Assembly: GCA_038212215.1 (NCBI GenBank)
Contig: JBBQUT010000004.1
Location: 144,871 to 208,870, forward strand
Reading direction: 5' to 3'
DNA from: JALZAI01 sp038212215
GTDB taxonomy: Bacteria; Actinomycetota; Actinomycetes; Mycobacteriales; Jatrophihabitantaceae
DNA: 64,000 nt
Shown here: in pieces, positions 8,273 to 15,682 of the stretch
How positions within the stretch are numbered: position 1 is the first letter of the stretch
How the letters are laid out: every line of letters starts with the position of its first letter
Position numbers and translations under genes: made by a program
Notes under the pieces: model-generated
What the model was told of the DNA's origin: nothing
What the model saw: the letters and a program-made list of their open reading frames with translations, nothing else
The model's database searches: none

Positions 8273-9356
8273 CGGCTTGCACCTTCACTTCCGCTAGTTC
8301 AGCCGGGTCGCCGGTGTCATCGGAGCCGGCAGCGCCGTCCGAGTCGCCAGTCCCCTCCGAGTCGCCAGTCCCGTCCGAGTGGTCAGTCCCGTCCGAGTCG
8401 CCAGCTGCTTCCGAGTCCGGGAATGCAGCAACTCTCGATCCCGTGTACGGCGTTTCCTCTCGGACCGCGTGCAGACCGCCGTGGCGCAGGAACCACGCGA
8501 GAGCCGCGACGAAGACCAGCACGCTCGTCCAGACGTTGAGGCGCAGGCCCAGGATGTGGTTGGCGTGATCGGAGCGCAGCGCCTCGATCCAGACACGGCC
8601 GAGCGTGTAGCCGATGACATAGAGCGCCATCACGTTGCCGCGTCCCAGCCGCAGCCGCCGGTCGATTGCGAGGACGAGCAGCGCGATCGCGATGTCCCAC
8701 AACGACTCGTAGAGAAATGTCGGTTGAAAATGCTGCGCGAGGGTCGCCGTGCCGGCGGCGCACTGTTCGCCGCCCGACGCAGTAGCCCCTGCGACGGCGT
8801 GTCCGACCCCGACGTCGAGGCAGTGCACCTGCAACCCCCAGGGCGCGCTCGTCGGACCGCCATAGAGCTCGTTGTTGAACCAGTTGCCCCACCGACCGAT
8901 GCCCTGGGCGATCAGCACGCCCGGAGCAGCCGCGTCGGCGAACACCAGCAACGAGATATTCTTACGCCGGCAACCGATCCACGCGCCTACCGTGCCTAAC
9001 GCGATCGCGCCCCAGATTCCGAGACCGCCGTCCCATATCTTGACCGCATCGAACGGGTGTTTGCCCGCCGTGAAGTACAGCTCCGGATCGGACAGGACGT
9101 GGTAGATGCGCCCACCCAGGATGCCGAGCACGATCGCCCAGCCGGCTACGTCCCAGACGTCCTCGCGCTTGCCACCGCGGGCCTCGAAGCGGCGCGCCGC
9201 GAGCCACAGCGCGACGACGATCCCGGCGACGATGCACAGCGCGTATGCGCGAATCGGCAGCGGGCCCAGATGCCAGACGCTCTGCGACGGGCTCGGAAGG
9301 TAGGCAAGCGGATGCACGCTCTCACGGTAGCCCGACAGGTCGAGCGCCCCGCGCAT
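8253..9356 (-). CDS. lgt: Prolipoprotein diacylglyceryl transferase with acidic repeat tail
   Basis: 367 aa from ATG 9356 (a GTG at 9317 is possible). Family marks are IPSPSQ-like LPSPSQSVWHLGPLPIRAYAL, GGRIYHVL, and the Lgt signature GRWGNWFNNELYGGP near residue 150-165, followed by FQPTFLYESLWD. Lgt transfers diacylglycerol to the lipobox cysteine of prolipoproteins in the membrane. It stands after trpA in the usual actinobacterial order but is separated from it by two inserted genes. The last 50 or so residues are a low-complexity tail of DSDGT/DSEGT units encoded by a 15-bp repeat (8330-8410), not part of the enzyme fold. Confidence 0.93.
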   Translation of the reverse strand: MRGALDLSGYRESVHPLAYLPSPSQSVWHLGPLPIRAYALCIVAGIVVALWLAARRFEARGGKREDVWDVAGWAIVLGILGGRIYHVLSDPELYFTAGKHPFDAVKIWDGGLGIWGAIALGTVGAWIGCRRKNISLLVFADAAAPGVLIAQGIGRWGNWFNNELYGGPTSAPWGLQVHCLDVGVGHAVAGATASGGEQCAAGTATLAQHFQPTFLYESLWDIAIALLVLAIDRRLRLGRGNVMALYVIGYTLGRVWIEALRSDHANHILGLRLNVWTSVLVFVAALAWFLRHGGLHAVREETPYTGSRVAAFPDSEAAGDSDGTDHSDGTGDSEGTGDSDGAAGSDDTGDPAELAEVKVQADGRRDE

Positions 9357-9371
9357 CGATAGGTTGTGTTG

Positions 9372-10382
9372 ATGCCAACCAACGACATGCGGGCCCTCGT
9401 CGTAAGCGCGCACGGTGGTCCCGAGGTACTCGAGGTGCAGGAGCGCCCCGTGCCCGTCCCCGGCGCCGGCCAACTGCGCGTCGACGTCGCCGCGGCGGGC
9501 GTCAACTTCATCGAAATTTACCAGCGGGAAGGCCGCTACCCGATCCCCACGCCGTTCGTGCTTGGCTCCGAATGCGCCGGGACGGTCTCGGCGCTCGGTG
9601 CGGGTGTGCCCGAGCGCAGCGAGTCCGGCGGTCCTGGTTTCGCCGTCGGAGACATGGTGGCCACGACCGACGCGATCGGTGGCGCGATCGCCGAGCGAAC
9701 CCTCGTCGCCGCCGATCGAGCGGTGCCCGTGCCGGCCGGTGTCGCCGTCGAGACCGCGGCCGCGGGGATGCTGCAGGGCATGACGGCGCACTACCTGCTC
9801 GCCTCGCTCTACAAGGTGCGCGCCGGGGACGAAGTGCTCATCCACGCGGCGGCCGGTGGCGTCGGCCAACTACTGGTCCAGCTGGCAAAGGCGCGCGGCG
9901 CGCACGTCGTGGCTACTGTCGGCAGTGCGGCGAAGGTCGAGATCGCGCGCGCTCTCGGCGCCGACGAAGTGATCCGATACGACGAGGTCGACGATCTCGC
10001 CGCGGCGGTGCGCGAGGCATCCGGCGGCGGTGTGCACGTGGCCTATGACGGGGTCGGCAAGACCACCTTCGACGCCTCCCTCGGCTCGTTGCGCCGCCGC
10101 GGCACCCTCGCGCTGTTCGGTGCCGCCAGCGGGCCGGTGCCACCGCTTGATCCGCAGCGGCTCAACGCGGCCGGTTCGGTGTTTCTGACCCGTCCGACCC
10201 TGGTGGACTACGTCGCGACCGGCGATGAGCTGCGGTGGCGGGCGGGCGAGATCCTGGGCGCGGTTGCGGACGGCTCGTTGTCGCTCTCGATCGGTGGTCG
10301 GTACCCGCTGGCCGAAGCCGCGACCGCTTACCGAGACCTTGCTGGGCGCCGTTCGACCGGAAAACTGCTCATCGTCCCATAG
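9372..10382 (+). CDS. Zinc-independent quinone oxidoreductase (MDR superfamily)
   Basis: 336 aa. It has the QOR/zeta-crystallin-like pattern: VVSAHGGPEVLEV, AAAGVNFIEIYQREGRYP, GSECAGTV, and the Rossmann stretch VLIHAAAGGVGQLLVQLAKARGA. No structural zinc cysteines are seen. It would reduce a quinone or enone with NADPH in the cytoplasm. ATG 9372 is chosen because TAGGTT (9360-9365) lies 6 nt before it, giving a leaderless start; ATG 9387 is an alternative. The gene is divergent from lgt with only 15 bp between starts. Confidence 0.9.
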   Translation: MPTNDMRALVVSAHGGPEVLEVQERPVPVPGAGQLRVDVAAAGVNFIEIYQREGRYPIPTPFVLGSECAGTVSALGAGVPERSESGGPGFAVGDMVATTDAIGGAIAERTLVAADRAVPVPAGVAVETAAAGMLQGMTAHYLLASLYKVRAGDEVLIHAAAGGVGQLLVQLAKARGAHVVATVGSAAKVEIARALGADEVIRYDEVDDLAAAVREASGGGVHVAYDGVGKTTFDASLGSLRRRGTLALFGAASGPVPPLDPQRLNAAGSVFLTRPTLVDYVATGDELRWRAGEILGAVADGSLSLSIGGRYPLAEAATAYRDLAGRRSTGKLLIVP

Positions 10383-10459
10383 CGTTTTATGACGTTCCGG
10401 GAGTTTTGGTGACCTTAGGTCCCTTGTTCATTGCATAGAGTTGGCGTCACAGTCACGTC

Positions 10460-11176
10460 ATGACCCCCCGTATCGGCCGCGTGGCCGCCGCCGTCTTTGC
10501 GCTGCTGACCCCCTTGCTCGTCGCCACCGCCGCACCGGCGTCCGCGACCGGCGTCGTCCAAGGAATGGACGTCTCGGGTTGGCAACGCAACGTCGACTGG
10601 TCCACCGCGTGGGCCAACGGAGCGCGCTTCGCCTACGTCAAAGCCACCGAGGGAACCGGCTACCGCAACCCCTACTTCACCCAGCAATACGACGGTTCGT
10701 ACCAGGTAGGCATGATCCGCGGCGCGTATCACTTCGCGCGCCCGGACATCTCCTGGGGCACGGAGCAGGCCAATTACTTCGTCGCGCACGGCGGCGGCTG
10801 GTCGCGCGACGGCAAGACGCTGCCCGGAACGCTCGACATCGAATGGAATCCGCACGGCGGTATGTGCTACGGCCGGGGAAAGGTTCGCATCGCGCACTGG
10901 ATTTCATCGTTCTCCGTGCAATATCACCGGTGGACCGGCCGGTACCCGGTCATCTACAGCGCCTACTCATGGTGGGCGACGTGCGTCGGCACGGCGGGCA
11001 ACTTCAGCCGGACGAGCCCCTTCTTCCTGGCCCACTACAGCGCCTACCCGGGGACGATGCCCTACGCCTGGCAATTCCAGACGTTCTGGCAGTACGCCGA
11101 CCACGGCATCTTCCCGGGTGACCAGGATCGGTTCAACGGCAGCTACACGCAACTGCGAGCCATCGCCAACGGCTGA
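10460..11176 (+). CDS. Secreted GH25 lysozyme (N-acetylmuramidase)
   Basis: 238 aa with a Sec signal peptide (basic start, hydrophobic core AAAVFALLTPLLVATA, cleavage after ASA near residue 29). The mature part is one GH25 domain: GMDVSGWQRNVDW at the start, FAYVKATEGTGYRNPYF, GAYHFARPD, and TLDIEWN with the catalytic acid pair. There is no extra cell-wall-binding module. It should hydrolyse peptidoglycan outside the cell. It sits between lgt and trpA, breaking the usual trpA-lgt neighbourhood, and ends 9 bp from the convergent trpA stop. Confidence 0.92.
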   Translation: MTPRIGRVAAAVFALLTPLLVATAAPASATGVVQGMDVSGWQRNVDWSTAWANGARFAYVKATEGTGYRNPYFTQQYDGSYQVGMIRGAYHFARPDISWGTEQANYFVAHGGGWSRDGKTLPGTLDIEWNPHGGMCYGRGKVRIAHWISSFSVQYHRWTGRYPVIYSAYSWWATCVGTAGNFSRTSPFFLAHYSAYPGTMPYAWQFQTFWQYADHGIFPGDQDRFNGSYTQLRAIANG

Positions 11177-11185
11177 GCGAGCTCG

Positions 11186-11983
11186 CTATCTGCGGCGCAC
11201 GCCTTCGGCAAGCCGAGCGGCAAGCTCACCCGCGGCGCGATAGCCGGCGGCGTCGGGCGCATCCAGCAGGCAACGCACGAACGCCGAACCGACGATCACG
11301 CCGTCGGCGAAGCTGGCCACCTCAGCGGCCTGGTCCGCGTCGGAAACACCCAGCCCAACGCATACCGGGATGTCCCCGCCGAGCGCTCGGACCCGCCGCA
11401 CCAGAGTCTCGGCGGCCGTACCGACGGACGTGCGGGTGCCGGTGACCCCCATGAGCGCTGCCGCGTAGACGAAGCCGCGCGATGCGCGCGCTGTCGAGGC
11501 GATTCGCGCGTCCGACGACGACGGGGCGAGCAGGAAAATGCGGTCCAGGCTGTGCCCGTCACTCGCCGCGAGCCAGGCGGCCGCCTCGTCGGGGATCAGG
11601 TCCGGAGTGATGCAGCCCGACCCGCCGGCCAGCGCGAGGTCGGCGGCGAAGCGCTCGACGCCAAAGCGCTCGACCGGGTTCCAGTAGGTCATGACGACCG
11701 CCGCGGCGCCGGCGTCGGCGACCGCCGTGACAGCTCGCAACGCGTCCTTCATGCCGACACCGGCGCGCACCGCGGGTTCGGCCGCCGCCTGGATCGTCGG
11801 TCCGTCCATGACCGGGTCGCTGTACGGGACGCCCACCTCGATGACGTCGCAACCGGCCTCGACCATCGCGCGCATGGCAGCGATCGAGCCGTCGACCGAC
11901 GGGTAACCGACGGGCAGGTAGCCGACCAGGGCCGCGCGGCCGTCCGCCTTGGCCTTGGCCAGCACGTCCGAGAGCACCGTCAC
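11186..11983 (-). CDS. trpA: Tryptophan synthase alpha chain
   Basis: 265 aa from GTG 11983. It contains LVGYLPVGYPSVDGS, the catalytic Glu region DVIEVGVPYSDPVMDGP, VVMTYWNPVERFG, and the phosphate-binding VGLGVSDADQAAEVA / GVIVGSAFVR. It cleaves indole-3-glycerol phosphate to indole, channelled to TrpB. The frame continues open upstream to 12088, but that extension is only the two short elements read in another frame; the GTG overlaps the TGA of the second element ORF (GTGA), so translation of trpA is probably relayed from trpB through them. Confidence 0.97.
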   Translation of the reverse strand: MTVLSDVLAKAKADGRAALVGYLPVGYPSVDGSIAAMRAMVEAGCDVIEVGVPYSDPVMDGPTIQAAAEPAVRAGVGMKDALRAVTAVADAGAAAVVMTYWNPVERFGVERFAADLALAGGSGCITPDLIPDEAAAWLAASDGHSLDRIFLLAPSSSDARIASTARASRGFVYAAALMGVTGTRTSVGTAAETLVRRVRALGGDIPVCVGLGVSDADQAAEVASFADGVIVGSAFVRCLLDAPDAAGYRAAGELAARLAEGVRRR

Positions 11984-12125
11984 GAGCGAGCTCCGCGAGC
12001 GAATGACCCATGGGCATGGCCTTCGGCGGCCGCAGCGAAGCGGAGGGCGGTCATGAGTGAGCTCCGCGAGCGAATGACCCATGGGCATGACCTTCGGCGG
12101 CCGCAGCGAAGCGGAGGGCGGTCAT
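11980..12125 (-). repeat. Two tandem 71-bp MIRU-like elements linking trpB to trpA
   Basis: Two nearly identical units lie exactly between the trpB stop (12122-12124) and the trpA start (11983). Unit 1 opens with ATG 12125 inside the trpB ATGA and stops at 12051; unit 2 opens with ATG 12054 inside that ATGA and stops at 11980 inside the trpA GTGA. Both encode 24 codons (MTALRFAAAA...SFARGA[H/R]S) and have a period of exactly 71 bp. The opposite strand is also open (MSELRERMTHGHD...), resembling the ileS copy (MSEACERTN...). No separate ribosome site is needed if the overlaps couple translation. Confidence 0.88.
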
Positions 12126-13330
12126 GGTTTGATCCCGAAGTACTTCGAGGCGGTCTCGACGTCCTTGTCACCGCGTCCGGACAGATTCACCAGGATCACC
12201 GAATCGGAGCCCAGTTCGCGACCGAGATCGAGCGCGCCCGCCAGCGCGTGCGCCGATTCGATCGCCGGAATGATGCCTTCGGTGCGGCACAACAGGGCGA
12301 ACGCCGCCATCGCCTCGCGATCGGTGATCGGGCGATACTCGGCGCGGCCGATGTCGTGCAGGTACGCGTGTTCGGGCCCGACGCCGGGGTAGTCCAGGCC
12401 CGCCGAGATGGAGTGCGACTCGATGGTCTGGCCGTTGTCGTCCTGCAGCAGGTAGGAACGCGCGCCGTGCAGCACACCCGGGGCGCCGCCGGTGATCGAC
12501 GCCGCGTGCCGGCCGCTGTCGATGCCGTCACCGCCGGCCTCGAACCCGACGAGGCGGACATCGGCGTCCTCGATGAAAGCGGTGAAGATACCGATCGCGT
12601 TGGAACCACCACCGACGCACGCGGCGACCGCGTCGGGCAGTCGGCCGACGCGATCGAGCACCTGCACGCGAGCCTCGTCGCCGATCACCCGTTGGTACTC
12701 CCGAACCATCAGCGGGAACGGGTGCGGGCCGGCGACGGTGCCGAACACGTAGTTCGTCGAGTCGACATTGGTGACCCAGTCACGCATCGCCTCGTTGATC
12801 GCGTCCTTGAGCGTCTTGGACCCGGTGGAGACCGCGACGACCTCCGCGCCGAGCAGTCTCATCCGAGCGACGTTGAGGGCTTGGCGCCGGGTGTCCGCCT
12901 CGCCCATGTACACCGTGCAGTCCAGGCCCAGCAGCGCGGCTGCGGTCGCTGTGGCCACGCCGTGCTGCCCCGCACCGGTCTCGGCGATCACCCGCTTCTT
13001 GCCGATGTGGCGAGTCAGCAATGCCTGACCGAGGACATTGTTGATCTTGTGCGAGCCGGTGTGGTTGAGGTCTTCGCGCTTGAGCAGGATGCGCGCGCCG
13101 CCGGCGTGCGCACCGAACTTGGGCGCGTCGGTCAGCGGTGAGGGCCGGCCGGTGTAGTCGCGCAAAAGGCGCTGCAACTCGGCCCGAAAGACTGGATCGG
13201 CCTGGGTCTCGTGGAACGCTGCGGCCAGATCGTCGATCGCGGCGACGAGGGCCTCGGGGACGAACCGGCCCCCGTACTCGCCGAAGTGGCCGGTCGCGTC
13301 GGGGACGGTTATTGCAGGTGCAGTGGTCAT
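12122..13330 (-). CDS. trpB: Tryptophan synthase beta chain
   Basis: 402 aa. It shows GRPSPLTDAPKFGAHAGGA, KREDLNHTGSHKINN with the PLP lysine near residue 94, AETGAGQHGVATATAAALLG, CVGGGSNAIG and ILVNLSGRGDKD. TrpB condenses indole and serine to tryptophan. Length is normal. The stop is part of an ATGA that begins the first of two tandem short elements leading to trpA. Its start faces a divergent methyltransferase gene, which separates trpB from trpC. Confidence 0.97.
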   Translation of the reverse strand: MTTAPAITVPDATGHFGEYGGRFVPEALVAAIDDLAAAFHETQADPVFRAELQRLLRDYTGRPSPLTDAPKFGAHAGGARILLKREDLNHTGSHKINNVLGQALLTRHIGKKRVIAETGAGQHGVATATAAALLGLDCTVYMGEADTRRQALNVARMRLLGAEVVAVSTGSKTLKDAINEAMRDWVTNVDSTNYVFGTVAGPHPFPLMVREYQRVIGDEARVQVLDRVGRLPDAVAACVGGGSNAIGIFTAFIEDADVRLVGFEAGGDGIDSGRHAASITGGAPGVLHGARSYLLQDDNGQTIESHSISAGLDYPGVGPEHAYLHDIGRAEYRPITDREAMAAFALLCRTEGIIPAIESAHALAGALDLGRELGSDSVILVNLSGRGDKDVETASKYFGIKP

Positions 13331-13429
13331 GATCGGACTCCGTGCGGGTGAGTGGGAACGGTGACGGGGGACGTCACGCCTGCCATCGCACCGAGATCAT
13401 GCAGGCAGCTTACGCGGCAGGATAGGGCC

Positions 13430-14017
13430 ATGCCCGACGCACCCCGCTGGTTCACCGAGCACGGCGCCGACCATGCGCAGCGCTACGTGCAGCGCTTTCG
13501 CCGCCTCGCAGCCGAAGGTTGCGATCTGGACGGGGAGGCCCGCTTCCTCGACTCGCTGGTGGCCCGCGGGTCGCGGATCCTGGACGCCGGGTGCGGCCCT
13601 GGCCGCACTGGCGCTGCCCTTCACGCCCGCGGGCACCATGTGGTCGGCGTGGACGTCGACGCCGCCCTTCTCGCCGCCGCCACGGCCGACCATCCCGGCC
13701 CGCGGTGGGTGCTTGCAGACCTGCGCGAACTGCAGTTGGACGAGGCGCCGTTCGACGCCGCAGTGCTGGCGGGCAACGTCATGGTGTTCCTCGCGCCCGG
13801 CAGCGAGGCGGCGGTGCTTGCCCGCGTCGCGATGCACGTGCGTCCGGACGGCGTCGTCGTCACCGGCTTCGCGACCGATCGGGATTACCAGCTCGACGCC
13901 TTCGACCGCGACTGCGAGAGCGCCGGGCTCCGGCTCGAACACCGATTCAGCACCTGGGATCTGCGGCCGTGGCGCGCGGAAGCCCAGTGGGCGGTGTCGG
14001 TGCTGCGGCTCCCGTGA
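13430..14017 (+). CDS. Class I SAM-dependent methyltransferase
   Basis: 195 aa from ATG 13430. Motif I is ILDAGCGPGRTGAAL (about residues 50-65), followed by VVGVDVDAALLAAA and a post-I segment FDAAVLAGNVMVFLAPG. The substrate is not evident. A longer frame from 13352 has no family-like sequence, so the ATG after GGATAGGGCC is preferred. The gene is on the strand opposite to trp and sits between trpB and trpC, an insertion into the conserved order. Confidence 0.88.
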   Translation: MPDAPRWFTEHGADHAQRYVQRFRRLAAEGCDLDGEARFLDSLVARGSRILDAGCGPGRTGAALHARGHHVVGVDVDAALLAAATADHPGPRWVLADLRELQLDEAPFDAAVLAGNVMVFLAPGSEAAVLARVAMHVRPDGVVVTGFATDRDYQLDAFDRDCESAGLRLEHRFSTWDLRPWRAEAQWAVSVLRLP

Positions 14018-14062
14018 TTCGGGTGAACTCCTCCCGCACGATCGGCGAGCGGCGTGCCACGG

Positions 14063-14136
14063 TGTGCACCCACAGGCGCTGCTACCGCGGCCCGATCCGG
14101 CGTCGATAGCGTCCGTTGCACATGCAAAACCGACGC
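14063..14136. repeat. Dispersed palindromic repeat, copy 1 (between convergent genes)
   Basis: A 74-bp stretch (TGTGCACCCACAGG...GATAGCG.CCGTTGCA.ATGCAAA..CCGACGC) that recurs, in the same + orientation, at 42409-42480. Core arms GCTAYCG and CGATAGC form a hairpin. It fills the 140-bp gap between the methyltransferase and trpC ends, so it could also act as a bidirectional transcription stop. No T-tract is present. Confidence 0.7.
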
Positions 14137-14156
14137 GGCGGGTGGCCGACGAGCGA

Positions 14157-14969
14157 TCAGCGCGAGGTGCGCGGCGTTGCCGGATGCGCGCCTGCGGTAA
14201 CCAGGTCGGCCACCGCCTGACGTGGGTCGGTAGTGGTCACCAGACCCTCACCCACGAGCACCGCGTCGGCACCGGCGGCTGCGTACTCGATCAGGTCGTG
14301 CGGGCCGCGCACGCCCGACTCGGCGATCTTCACGATCCCGCTCGGCAAACCAGGGGCGATGCGTTCGAACGTCGAGCGGTCGACCTTCAGCGTGCGCAGA
14401 CTGCGAGCGTTCACACCGATGACGCGGGCGCCGGCGTCGAGCGCGCGGGAGGCTTCCTCTTCCGTATGCACCTCGACGAGCGCGGTCATGCCCAGCGATT
14501 CGATGCGCTCGCGAAGCCCGATGAGCACATTCTGGGTGAGCGCCGCAACGATCAGCAGCACGACGTCGGCACCGTGTGCGCGCGCTTCGTGCACCTGGTA
14601 CGAGCCGACGACGAAGTCCTTGCGCAGCACCGGAATGTCGACGCAGGCTCGTACCGCATCGAGGTCGGCGAGCGACCCGCCGAAACGGCGCTGCTCGGTG
14701 AGCACACTGATCATGCGTGCGCCGCCGTCCTGGTAGCACCTCGCGAGCGCGGCCGGGTCGCCGATCGAGGCGAGCGAGCCCTTGGACGGGCTGCGGCGCT
14801 TGACTTCGGCAATGACTCCGACCCCGGGTGCCCGCAACACGGCGAGCGCGTCGATGGCCGGCGCTGTCGCGGCGACGCGTGCCTTCAGTTCGATGAGGGG
14901 CAACTGAGCCTCACGCGCAGCGACGTCCTCGAGGACGCCGGCGACGATGTCGCCCAGCACGTCGGCCAC
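14157..14969 (-). CDS. trpC: Indole-3-glycerol phosphate synthase
   Basis: 270 aa from GTG 14969. The protein has VIAEVKRRSPSKGSL, ISVLTEQRRFGGSL, VLRKDFVVGSYQVHEARAHGAD and GESG-like IAESGVRGPHDL, all characteristic of IGPS. GTG 14969 is chosen because VADVLGDIVAGV aligns with the usual start of actinobacterial TrpC and follows GGGAGG; a GTG at 15056 overlaps the upstream stop (GTGA) in the same frame and would add 29 atypical residues. The enzyme closes the indole ring, upstream of TrpAB. Confidence 0.95.
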   Translation of the reverse strand: MADVLGDIVAGVLEDVAAREAQLPLIELKARVAATAPAIDALAVLRAPGVGVIAEVKRRSPSKGSLASIGDPAALARCYQDGGARMISVLTEQRRFGGSLADLDAVRACVDIPVLRKDFVVGSYQVHEARAHGADVVLLIVAALTQNVLIGLRERIESLGMTALVEVHTEEEASRALDAGARVIGVNARSLRTLKVDRSTFERIAPGLPSGIVKIAESGVRGPHDLIEYAAAGADAVLVGEGLVTTTDPRQAVADLVTAGAHPATPRTSR

Positions 14970-15052
14970 GGTCTGAGGCCCCTCCCTGGTCACTGTGTTG
15001 CGCATCAATGAGTTGCGCTCGGTGAAGTCCCGCCGAGCGTAACGGGCAAGGC

Positions 15053-15682
15053 TCACCGCGTGTCGCGCGGGTCACGTTCGGTCGGGTCCTCGCCGCGATC
15101 CAACGCGCCCCACAGCGCGGCGTCGGCCCTGTGGCGCGTGACCGGGTCGTCGTTGCGCGCGCCGGGCGCCTCGTAGCGCGTGGACATCGCACCCCACTCT
15201 GCGCCGCGCACCATGATCAGCAGCCCTCCGAGCAGCACGAGCACCCCGCACCCGATGCTCAGGGCTCCCCAGATCGAATCGGTGATCACGTGTGGCACCA
15301 CCGTGGACGACACGCTGACCCGCGGGTGCTTCTCGCGGACCAGCGCCAGCGCACGTGACGTGCTGACAGCCGGAATCGCGGACGCCGAGCGCCAGATCAA
15401 TCCCGCCCCGGCGAGCAGGATCAGCGCGCCGAGCACCCGCCGGGTCATACCGCGGGTCGCGAGTACCGCCACGACCCCAGCCAGCGCCACGAGCGCCAGC
15501 GCGGTTGGCGCGGAATCGATCACGCGGCCCTGCACCTTGAGAATGTCATCGGTGAACGGACGCCCGCGCGGTGTAACGATGCGCTGCCAGTACTGCGTGC
15601 TGACCAGCAGCAACACGCCCGCACCCAGCACGTCCATCAGCAGCGCTGCGGCGTACTCGATGCGCCGGGCCGCCAGCCTCAT
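15053..15682 (-). CDS. Trp-region conserved membrane protein
   Basis: 209 aa from ATG 15682, which overlaps the trpE TGA (ATGA). There are about four membrane helices: residues 10-30, 54-76, 80-100 and 140-165. The extracellular loop between the first two contains TQYWQRIVTPRG. This matches the membrane protein found between trpE and trpC throughout the Actinobacteria (TIGR02234/TrpM type), whose function is unknown. The C-terminal 40 residues are cytosolic and charged. The conserved position argues for some link with tryptophan synthesis, perhaps transport. Confidence 0.85.
   Translation of the reverse strand: MRLAARRIEYAAALLMDVLGAGVLLLVSTQYWQRIVTPRGRPFTDDILKVQGRVIDSAPTALALVALAGVVAVLATRGMTRRVLGALILLAGAGLIWRSASAIPAVSTSRALALVREKHPRVSVSSTVVPHVITDSIWGALSIGCGVLVLLGGLLIMVRGAEWGAMSTRYEAPGARNDDPVTRHRADAALWGALDRGEDPTERDPRDTR

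Noticed and set aside
11984..12088. 35-codon N-terminal extension of trpA
   Set aside because: It consists of the repeat elements in another frame; GTG 11983 gives the family N-terminus and a GTGA overlap.
14970..15056. GTG 15056 as trpC start with GTGA overlap
   Set aside because: It would add 29 atypical residues; GTG 14969 has a ribosome site and matches the usual TrpC start. Not excluded experimentally.
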